From Caballeronia turbans (GTDB lineage Bacteria > Pseudomonadota > Gammaproteobacteria > Burkholderiales > Burkholderiaceae): a stretch of DNA of 64,000 bases. Each line of letters begins with the position of its first letter. Position 1 is the first letter of the stretch. The stretch covers positions 62,001 through 126,000 of the forward strand of contig FCOD02000013.1 in assembly GCA_001544655.2 (NCBI GenBank), read 5' to 3'. The notes beneath the pieces are model-generated. The model did no database searches. It saw only the letters and a program-made list of their open reading frames with translations, and was not told the DNA's origin. A program made the position numbers and the translations under genes. This document shows, piece by piece, positions 43,234 to 50,352 of this stretch.

Positions 43234-44316
43234 TCAGGCAGGCGCGTCGAAGCCCGCGCGGCGGGCAAGCACGATTGCCTGCGCGCGATTCTCGACTTCG
43301 AGCTTCGCGAAGATGCTGGTGATGTGATTGCGCACCGTCTTCTCACTGAGCGCGAGGCGCGCGGCGATCTGCGCGTTGTCGCGCCCGCCCGCGATCAATT
43401 CGACGATATCCCGCTCGCGTGGCGTCAGTGCGGAGAACGCGGGATCGGCCACTTGCGCAGACGGCAGGAACGCCCGCACTTCCTCGCGCCAGCGCTGCCA
43501 GGCGGCGTCGGATTCGAGCGTGAGATGGTTCTCGCTTTCGAGCGGCACGAAGCGCGCGCCGGGAATCTGACCGGCGAGCAGCCGGCTTTCGTCGAAGGGC
43601 ACGCGCGCGTCGCCGGTGGCGTGCAGCACGAGCGTCGGGCATTGCACGCGCGGCAGCAGATCGACCACGTCGATCTCGTTGAACACGCGCATGATGCGCG
43701 CGGCATTGTGCGGCGTCGTGGTCAGCCGTTCGAGCTCGTTGAACCAGTGATGCTGCTCGGGCGTGCCGCCGGGAATGAATTGCGTCGTGAAGAATTGCCG
43801 GAACGCGGGATTCTGTTTTCCCCAGCCGAGTTCGGCGAGTTTCACGAGCATTTCGGCTTCCTCGCGCAGCGCCGGATCGCAGGTGCGCTTGAGCCGGCCG
43901 CGCGCGTAGCCGCCGTGCAGCACGAGATGCGTGACGCGCTCCGGATGCGCGACCGCATACGCGATGGCGATCGACGCGCCCTGCGATATCCCGAGCAGCG
44001 GAAAGCGTTCGAGGCCACTCGCATCGACGACGGTTTCGAGATCGCGCAGCCAGGCGTCGAAGGAAATGTCGGGGACATCGCGGTCGGAGAGACCGCAGCC
44101 GCGCTGATCGTAGCGAATCAGCGTGTGGCGGCCGCACAGTTCGAGCACCAGATGGCTCCAGACCGGACTCGTGAAGTCCAGCTCCAGATGACTCAGCCAG
44201 TTCGCCGCCTTGATGAGCGGCGGCCCTGAGCCGCAAGTCGCGTATGCGATGCGCACGCCGTCGCTCGCCGGGCAAAGGCGGATCTGCTGCCGTGGCATGG
44301 ACGGGCGCGGCACCAT
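43234..44316 (-). CDS. Alpha/beta hydrolase fused to a LuxR-type HTH
   Basis: 360 residues. Residues 15-280 form an alpha/beta hydrolase with RYDQRGCGLSDRD, nucleophile Ser111 in GISQGAS, Asp in LHATGDARVPFDE and His in ESENHLTL. Residues 293-350 form a GerE/LuxR HTH: LTPRERDIVELIAGGRDNAQ, RLALSEKTVRNHITSIFAKL. A catalytic-type sensor fused to a DNA-binding domain suggests a one-component regulator that binds, or hydrolyses, an ester or lactone. ATG at 44316 has no clear ribosome-binding site; the one at 44298 is possible. Confidence 0.88.
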   Translation of the reverse strand: MVPRPSMPRQQIRLCPASDGVRIAYATCGSGPPLIKAANWLSHLELDFTSPVWSHLVLELCGRHTLIRYDQRGCGLSDRDVPDISFDAWLRDLETVVDASGLERFPLLGISQGASIAIAYAVAHPERVTHLVLHGGYARGRLKRTCDPALREEAEMLVKLAELGWGKQNPAFRQFFTTQFIPGGTPEQHHWFNELERLTTTPHNAARIMRVFNEIDVVDLLPRVQCPTLVLHATGDARVPFDESRLLAGQIPGARFVPLESENHLTLESDAAWQRWREEVRAFLPSAQVADPAFSALTPRERDIVELIAGGRDNAQIAARLALSEKTVRNHITSIFAKLEVENRAQAIVLARRAGFDAPA

Positions 44317-44410
44317 CGGAGTGATGTGTATGTAGGGACTACGTACAAAGTCGATGCCCGCGCGGCGGCCCCGCGCGTTCGCTCATGCTCGCCCGTAATG
44401 CTTTGGAAAG

Positions 44411-45751
44411 TCAAGGACGGCGCGCGCCGCGCATCTGGCTTGTCAGGTCGCCGTGATGCATCGCGAGCGCGCGCATCGACGGCCACATATGCATGTAATG
44501 CACCATGAAGCTGTCGCTGCCCTGAAGCTGGTACGGCGTGTTGATCGTCGTGCAATCGAGAAGATCGCGATATTCGGCGAGGCCGTGCCGTTGCAGCACC
44601 TTGATGAACACGTCCTGATCGCCGCCGCTCGCGTATGTGGACGATTTATCCGCGATCCCGCCGATGGTCTGCTCGATTTCGCTCAGCACCTCGATGTTTT
44701 GCCGCGTGTTCCGAAAGCCCATGATGCCCGAGTTGAACCGCCAGCTCACGTCCGTCGCGATCACGCGGTCGCGGTCCTTCATGAGCGATTCGAGCGGCCT
44801 GCCCTGATCGACGACGAGCACGTCGGCATCGATCCAGAAGACCCATTCGTGTCCGGGCAGATGGCGCAGCAGCACCCACGGCTTGATCCAGTTGCCGCTC
44901 GCGTCCGGGCCGGCGTCCGGCGGCACGTCGCGATAGAGATGGAGCGCATAGCCGTGCCGCTCGCAATAGCGGCGCAGATTGCGCTCGGCGATCGCGCCGT
45001 ACTCGCGGATATTCGGCGTGTAGAGCATCGCGAGCGCGACACGCGCGTCGCCGTTCACTGCCTCGTAGCGCGCTTCGCCGGTTTCCGGTGCCGGCAAGGC
45101 GAGATACGGCAGTCCGCGCGCCTGATAATCGTTGACGTGCTCCGCGAGCAGATCGCGCAGGCCAGCGAAAACCGGCTGATTTCTCGGCGCTTCGCGTATA
45201 TCCGCGAGCGCGAGCGCGAATGCGGGCCATTCGGACCAGACCGGAGACACGTCCAGCGCGGCAAGCGCAACGGGCACATAGCCATTGATCGCCACGTTGA
45301 ACGACAGCGGATCGAGCGCGCGCAGCAACTCGGATTCGCTCACAAGCGCGTGGCCGCCGAACTTCGCACGCTCGCAAAGGCGCTCGACGCACTCGCGCGC
45401 GGCGGGCGTATTGCGCCAGAGCTGGAACGCCGCCATCACATCGACGTCGTGGCTGTCGCGGTACGAGATGATCCAGTCGCGGCTCCCGCCTTGCATGAAA
45501 GTCTCGCAGGGTATGTCGCGCAACAGCAGGCAGTCCTGCGTCAGCAGCAGCACGAGGTCGCCCTCGGCGCTCGTGCGCAGCGCTCGCAGCAGCACCTGAT
45601 ATTTCAGCAACATCCGCAGATGCGGCCAGCCGATCGCGCTCGCATCGACGTATTCGTGTCTGTATCCCTGACGCGCGCAGTAGCGGCGCGCATTCTCGAA
45701 CGACGCGTGAGCGTTACCGTCCGCGAAAAAACTGATGACGTGCGTTGTCAT
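44411..45751 (-). CDS. Two-lobed glycosyltransferase-like protein (GMA12/MNN10-like C-terminal half)
   Basis: 446 residues. The C-terminal half resembles GT34-type nucleotide-diphospho-sugar transferases: VALAMLYTPNIREYGAIAERN, YCERHGYALHLYRD, EWVFWIDADVLVVDQG with the DxD metal site, SGIMGFRNTRQN and DQDVFIKVLQRHGL. The N-terminal half repeats this plan in worn form: ENARRYCARQGYRHEYVD, then LVLLLTQDCLLL where DxD is replaced by TQD. It looks like an internal duplication with one active and one inactive lobe. No signal peptide. Neighbours do not reveal a pathway. Confidence 0.7.
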   Translation of the reverse strand: MTTHVISFFADGNAHASFENARRYCARQGYRHEYVDASAIGWPHLRMLLKYQVLLRALRTSAEGDLVLLLTQDCLLLRDIPCETFMQGGSRDWIISYRDSHDVDVMAAFQLWRNTPAARECVERLCERAKFGGHALVSESELLRALDPLSFNVAINGYVPVALAALDVSPVWSEWPAFALALADIREAPRNQPVFAGLRDLLAEHVNDYQARGLPYLALPAPETGEARYEAVNGDARVALAMLYTPNIREYGAIAERNLRRYCERHGYALHLYRDVPPDAGPDASGNWIKPWVLLRHLPGHEWVFWIDADVLVVDQGRPLESLMKDRDRVIATDVSWRFNSGIMGFRNTRQNIEVLSEIEQTIGGIADKSSTYASGGDQDVFIKVLQRHGLAEYRDLLDCTTINTPYQLQGSDSFMVHYMHMWPSMRALAMHHGDLTSQMRGARRP

Positions 45752-45930
45752 GGCGATGCTCCGTGATTTGCGTTCCTATCCGGGCGATTCTGGTCCCGGG
45801 GTCGGCGCGTGAGCAAGCGCAAGGACAGTTTGTTTCATCCGCTTGGGCATCGGCTGCGATCGTTTCGCGCAACGACGTGGGCAGCGTCGTTGCATTACCG
45901 ACGCTCGACGGACGAATACGGATCGCGCGT

Positions 45931-46563
45931 TCAGCGTTTTGCGCGCAGCGGCAGCGTCGCGATGAACTGATCGATCGCCGCAAGGAGCGCCGCCTTGCGC
46001 ACGCCGTCCTGCGCCTGAATCGACAAGCCCGCGAACAGCGTCATGCACAACGCGGCGAGCGCGGGAACATCGGTGCGTGCATTGAGCTCGCCGTTCTCGA
46101 CGCCTCGCGCGAGCCGCGCCGCGACGATCGACGCCACCTTGCGTCTGCGCTTCTGCATCTCGCTGCGCAACTGCGCATGCTCGGCGCCGACGGACATCGC
46201 GCCCAGAAAGATCATGCAGCCACGCGGATTCGGCGCGCCGGTGAAAAGCTCGACGCTCGTGCGAAACATCGCGCGCAGGCCGTCGCGCACGGACTCGTGC
46301 GCCTGCAACTGCCTGAGCGCGGCGCCGCCTTCCGCGTCCGTGTAGAGCTCGACCGCCTCGCGATACAAATCTTCCTTGCTGCCGAACGCGGCGTAGAGGC
46401 TCGGCGAATTGATGCCCATTGCGTCGACGAGATCGGCCATCGAGCACGTGTCGAAGCCCTTGGCCCAGAACACTTCCATCGCCCTTCGCAAGGCCGCCTC
46501 GCGGTCGAACGTGCGGGGCCGTCCGCGCGCCTTGTGCTGCGTTTCCCGAACTTCCGACGGCAT
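45931..46563 (-). CDS. TetR/AcrR-family transcriptional regulator
   Basis: 210 residues. HTH at residues 20-60: FDREAALRRAMEVFWAKGFD, SMADLVDAMGINSPSLYAAFGSKEDLYREAV. The ligand domain follows (GCMIFLGAMSVGAEHAQLR). ATG at 46563 has AAAGGAG 6 bases upstream. Two near-identical sites between this gene and the divergent secreted-protein gene are probable operators. The 179 bases after its stop hold nothing I can support as a gene. Confidence 0.9.
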   Translation of the reverse strand: MPSEVRETQHKARGRPRTFDREAALRRAMEVFWAKGFDTCSMADLVDAMGINSPSLYAAFGSKEDLYREAVELYTDAEGGAALRQLQAHESVRDGLRAMFRTSVELFTGAPNPRGCMIFLGAMSVGAEHAQLRSEMQKRRRKVASIVAARLARGVENGELNARTDVPALAALCMTLFAGLSIQAQDGVRKAALLAAIDQFIATLPLRAKR

Positions 46564-46616
46564 GTCTCGCTCCTTTGCGCGTCCCATCGATTGCTGCGCG
46601 CATTGAAATTCTGAAT

Positions 46617-46634
46617 TATGTGTCGATCGTAACA
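46617..46634. promoter_or_regulatory. Probable TetR operator, copy 1
   Basis: TATGTGTCGATCGTAACA is one of two near-copies (14 or more of 18 bases shared) 55 bases apart in the divergent region. Its centre TCGATCG(T) is partly symmetric. It lies 54 bases upstream of the tetR-type start. Confidence 0.6.
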
Positions 46635-46671
46635 AAATAACTGGACGCCGTCACGCGACGATGTTCAAATA

Positions 46672-46689
46672 TATGTGTCGACCGTTACA
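46672..46689. promoter_or_regulatory. Probable TetR operator, copy 2
   Basis: TATGTGTCGACCGTTACA matches copy 1 except for two internal bases and lies 32 bases before the start of the small secreted-protein gene, where it would block its promoter. Confidence 0.6.
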
Positions 46690-46720
46690 TAAATCTCGGA
46701 ACCTTCTTAGGAGTGTCGTC

Positions 46721-46993
46721 ATGAAATCGACTTTGTCCGCACTGGCCGCCGCGTTGCTGCTGATGAGCCCGCTGATGTCGTTTGCGCAAGCCACGGCAAC
46801 GCCGGCGTCGCCCGCGCCGTATTCGGTGTTCGTCGATCAGCCGACCGGCTTCACCTTCGTCAAGATGCCGTCAGGATGGAAGTTCGTCGGCGCGGTGTCG
46901 AAGGACGAAGCGCAGCATGTGCCGTCGAATGTGCTGACGTCGGTGTTGCCTGCCGATTCGGCGCGTGCCATCGACACGGCATCGGTCAAGTAA
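46721..46993 (+). CDS. Small secreted protein, unknown function
   Basis: 90 residues with signal peptide MKSTLSALAAALLLMSPLMS then FAQA, leaving about 66 mature residues (SVFVDQPTGFTFVKMPSGWKF, LPADSARAIDTASVK). I recognise no family. ATG at 46721 has TTAGGAG upstream. Divergent from the TetR gene with an operator copy in its leader, so probably TetR-repressed. Confidence 0.8.
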   Translation: MKSTLSALAAALLLMSPLMSFAQATATPASPAPYSVFVDQPTGFTFVKMPSGWKFVGAVSKDEAQHVPSNVLTSVLPADSARAIDTASVK

Positions 46994-47080
46994 GCGTCAT
47001 ACGCAGGCGGCCGGCAGCCACGGCCGGCCGACGAGGCAGAGCGCCGGAGCGCTTTGCGGAACTGGCGTTGCGGCGCGTCG

Positions 47081-47929
47081 CTAATGCCGTCGATACGCAT
47101 CGAGCAGGCCTTGCACGATGTCCGCGGACACATAATGCGGCCCATCGAAAAGATAGGTCTTATATCCGCGATACGCATCGATCTGCGGCCTCAGTTCGTC
47201 CACTGTCGCGGAACGAAACCCGCCGCCCACTTGCGGCCGGAACGCTTCCGCAATGATTCGCACGCGATGCCGCCCGAGCTTCGCCGCAATCTGATCCGCA
47301 TACTCCCGCGCGACGCGCGGCTCTCGCGCATACACGCCGCAGCCGTCCTGCAACAGCACGCCTACATCGCGCGGCAACCACTCATCGAGCCATTGCGCGA
47401 GCGCCGCGCCACCGACATTCGCGCGGTCATACACGCTGATCCACAACGGACGCGGCAACCCATCGAGCAGCGCGCGCAGCGCACCCGCGTTCTGCCAGGT
47501 CGGATCGATCTCGACGGGAAAGTAGTAGCCCGTCACATGCACGGGCGGATGAACTTCCACGAGCCGCATCGATTCGACGAACAACTGCGCCGCATTCGCG
47601 CGCGCCGCCGCTTCGTCGAAACGGCCCGCGAGTCCAACGATCACGTCGCGCGCCCAGGGCTCCTGCCCGATGCGCTCCCAGTCCGGCATCCGTGCCGCCG
47701 TGCGCATCCCGGCGCCGGGCACGAAGGCGATGCCGTCCACCGCCGTCCATTGCACAATGAGTTCATGCGCGCCGAGCTTGTCCCAGTCGCCGCGCGGATC
47801 GGCGTGCGCGTTGTCGGGCTGCCAGACGATGCCGTCGACGAGACGCACGCGCGAGGCATCGGCTTGAGCCGAAGCCGGCGCGAGCACAAGGCAGCACGCA
47901 ATGACGAGGGCGGAAAATAGAGAGGACAT
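47081..47929 (-). CDS. Secreted DUF4434-like (TIM-barrel) protein of the polysaccharide cluster
   Basis: 282 residues. Signal peptide MSSLFSALVIACCLVLAPASAQA, then VRLVDGIVWQPDNAHADP, HELIVQWTAVDGIAF, VHVTGYYFPVEIDPTW, PLWISVYDRANVGG, VGVLLQDGCGVYA and RVRIIAEAFRPQ. Strand ends with W, Y, D and E residues suggest a (beta/alpha)8 glycosidase-like fold similar to DUF4434. The family call is tentative. It overlaps the nfrA stop by 1 base, so it belongs to this operon, at the place where E. coli has ybcH. A role in trimming, modifying or binding the exported polysaccharide is inference. Confidence 0.65.
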   Translation of the reverse strand: MSSLFSALVIACCLVLAPASAQADASRVRLVDGIVWQPDNAHADPRGDWDKLGAHELIVQWTAVDGIAFVPGAGMRTAARMPDWERIGQEPWARDVIVGLAGRFDEAAARANAAQLFVESMRLVEVHPPVHVTGYYFPVEIDPTWQNAGALRALLDGLPRPLWISVYDRANVGGAALAQWLDEWLPRDVGVLLQDGCGVYAREPRVAREYADQIAAKLGRHRVRIIAEAFRPQVGGGFRSATVDELRPQIDAYRGYKTYLFDGPHYVSADIVQGLLDAYRRH

Positions 47930-50352
47930 CAGTACGAGAATACCGCGCCGAAGAACACGCCTCGCGCGCGATCGTCGCCGGCGACGCGCAAGCGGTACTG
48001 CACCGCGACATCCACGAACGAACGCGGCGCGTCATACGGACCGCCGCGGAACCAGTAGCGCGCCGCCACGCCCGCGCCGGCGCCCACCGGCACGCTGTGA
48101 TCGACCGCCGAATCGTAGTCCATGCCGACGACCGCATGCGGAAACACCGTCAAACGCGGACTGATCGCATCGACGCGATAGGTGCGGCCCAGTCGCGCGT
48201 TCGCGGTCGCGTAAGTCGAATCGTTCTGGATGTAATGGCCCGCCTCGCCGTACACCGTGCCCGTCCACCAGTTCGGGACGTCGAGCCTGCGCGTGTCGCC
48301 GAAGCCGTTCGAATACGCGGCGCGCGCGAGCCAGTCGGCGCGCACGTCCGAGCCGATCGGCAGAATTTTTTCGATGGCGAGAATCGCATTCGCCGATGCG
48401 AACGGCTTCACGCGCGCGCCGATCGCCGCCTGCAACGTCGATACCCCCGACGGCCCGCCGCCCTTCACGCCGAAGTTCTCGTAACCGCGCGCGTACACCT
48501 CGAACATGCGGTCACCGAGGCTGCCGAACGGCCGCCAGTACGCCTCCGCGCCCGCCTGCCAGTTGTTCGATACGCCGGGCGTGGGCGCGAACGCGAACCC
48601 TTGCTGCGCACCGTTGCCGCGATAGTTCACCGACGCGCTGAAGCCCCAGTTGCGCGTCGCTTCGGCGTGCGCCGCGCGTGCGTCGTTCAGTGCTTCAGGC
48701 GCGAGCGCCTCGCCGGCGGGCGCGCCCGCGCTATGGTCGATCGCGCGTTCCAGGAACTTCACGCCTTCGTCGGTGCGGCGCAGGTTGAGCGCCGCGTAGC
48801 CGGCGTCGGCTTCGGCCGATGCGGGCAGCGCGCCCTCGCGTTCCGCGCGCGCGAAGTAGTGCAGCGCGAGCGCGCTGTCGCCCGCGCGCTGCGCGATGAA
48901 CGCGGCCTGCGTGGCGGTCATCGAATCGAGCAGATTCGCGTCGATCAACGCGCGCGCTTCGCCCGAGGCCTCACGCGTGCGGCCCGTCGCCGCGAGCGCG
49001 TCGATCAGCGCGATGCGCGGCTGCGGATCGTCGGGCACTTCGGCGATCGCCGTGCGCCAGAAGCCGATGGCCGCTGCGCGATCGCCGCGACGTTCGGCAA
49101 GACGCGCTTCGCGTGTCGCGGCGAGTGCGGGATCGTGCGCGTAGACATCGCACGATGCGCCGAACCGGTCTTCGCGGCATTCGAAAGTCGGGCGCGCGCG
49201 CGGATCGATTTGCACGGTCTGCGTGGCCGCCATGCGCAACATCGCTTGCGCGCGATGGCGGCGTAACGTGATCGCGGCATCGGTGTCGTCGGGGGGCTGC
49301 GTGGCGACGGACGGCAGTGTATCGAGCGCCGCTTGCGGATTGCCTTGCGCGAGCCGCACGTCCGCGACGATCGTGCGCGCGACGCGCGCATCGCGATATG
49401 CGCGTGCGTCGCCCGCATCGGTGGATGCGGCCAGGGTCAGCGCGCGCGCGAAGTCGGCATGCTCTGCGCGCGCGGCGCGTGCGTATCCGCGCAAAGCCCA
49501 CGCGAGCGCATTGTCTTCATCGATCGCGATGGCATCGCCCGCCGCGGCTTCCACGCCCGCGAGATCGCCGCGCGTGAACAATATCTCGATGAGCTGCATG
49601 CGGAAATCCATCCGCGCCGGCGCATACATGACAGCCTTCCGCGCGAAATCTTGCGCCGCATCCAGGTCGCCGCGCTCGCGCGCCACATATGCGGACTTCG
49701 ACGCCCCGGGCGCAAGCCGGTCGCCGATGAAGCGCCGCCGCTCCCGCAAGGCGTCGCTGTCGCCGAAGTGCTGCGATGCGTCGACGGCCGCATCGTATGC
49801 GGCGGCATCGTCGCCGGATGCGGCGAGGGAATCGATCAGCAGATAGCGCAGACGCTCCGCCCGCGGCGCAAGACGCACGGCTTCGCGGCTTCCCGCCACC
49901 GCCGACGCGTAATCCTTCTTCGCGTAATCGCGATACGCCGCGCGCGCTGCCTTCGACGCCGGCGCCGGCAAGTCGTCCGGCACGCCGCCCTCGCCGCCCG
50001 ACGCGATCAGGATGTCGATCTGCCTGCGCCGCGCGGTCAGCGAAGGCGCCGGACCGAGCTGCGCGATGGCTTCGGCAAGCACACGGCTCGCGTCCTTCAG
50101 ACGCCCGCGCGCCGCGAGCGCATTCGCAAGCAGCAGACGCAGATCCGCGACGTCGGGCCGCTGGCGAATCGCCTCGCGCGCGCCTGCGATGGCATCGGCA
50201 TAACGATGCTCGCCGTAGGCCGCGAACGCTTCGCGCGCCACGCGATACGCCGCGCCGCTCAGAGGCAGCTGCAGGGTCTCGTCCGCACGGGATGCCGCGG
50301 CGCCGCACAAGGCGAGCGCGGCGCACAACGCAACGCGAACGTGCGGCGTCAT
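47929..50352 (-). CDS. nfrA: NfrA-like outer-membrane polysaccharide export protein (phage N4 adsorption protein A family)
   Basis: 807 residues. Signal peptide MTPHVRVALCAALALCGAAASRA, about 500 residues of TPR-like helical repeats (AYGEHRYADAIAGAREAIRQ, AAYRDYAKKDYASAVAGSREA, ERRGDRAAAIGFWRTAIAEV), then an amphipathic strand-rich C-terminal domain (WGFSASVNYRGNGAQ, NWQAGAEAYWRPFG, RYWFRGGPYD) ending in aromatic FSY, as outer-membrane barrels do. E. coli NfrA is the N4 phage receptor and the export pore for the NGR glycan. Its start overlaps the nfrB stop by 4 bases (ATGA). The open frame runs far upstream in this GC-rich DNA, but the signal peptide fixes the start at 50352. Confidence 0.88.
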   Translation of the reverse strand: MTPHVRVALCAALALCGAAASRADETLQLPLSGAAYRVAREAFAAYGEHRYADAIAGAREAIRQRPDVADLRLLLANALAARGRLKDASRVLAEAIAQLGPAPSLTARRRQIDILIASGGEGGVPDDLPAPASKAARAAYRDYAKKDYASAVAGSREAVRLAPRAERLRYLLIDSLAASGDDAAAYDAAVDASQHFGDSDALRERRRFIGDRLAPGASKSAYVARERGDLDAAQDFARKAVMYAPARMDFRMQLIEILFTRGDLAGVEAAAGDAIAIDEDNALAWALRGYARAARAEHADFARALTLAASTDAGDARAYRDARVARTIVADVRLAQGNPQAALDTLPSVATQPPDDTDAAITLRRHRAQAMLRMAATQTVQIDPRARPTFECREDRFGASCDVYAHDPALAATREARLAERRGDRAAAIGFWRTAIAEVPDDPQPRIALIDALAATGRTREASGEARALIDANLLDSMTATQAAFIAQRAGDSALALHYFARAEREGALPASAEADAGYAALNLRRTDEGVKFLERAIDHSAGAPAGEALAPEALNDARAAHAEATRNWGFSASVNYRGNGAQQGFAFAPTPGVSNNWQAGAEAYWRPFGSLGDRMFEVYARGYENFGVKGGGPSGVSTLQAAIGARVKPFASANAILAIEKILPIGSDVRADWLARAAYSNGFGDTRRLDVPNWWTGTVYGEAGHYIQNDSTYATANARLGRTYRVDAISPRLTVFPHAVVGMDYDSAVDHSVPVGAGAGVAARYWFRGGPYDAPRSFVDVAVQYRLRVAGDDRARGVFFGAVFSY

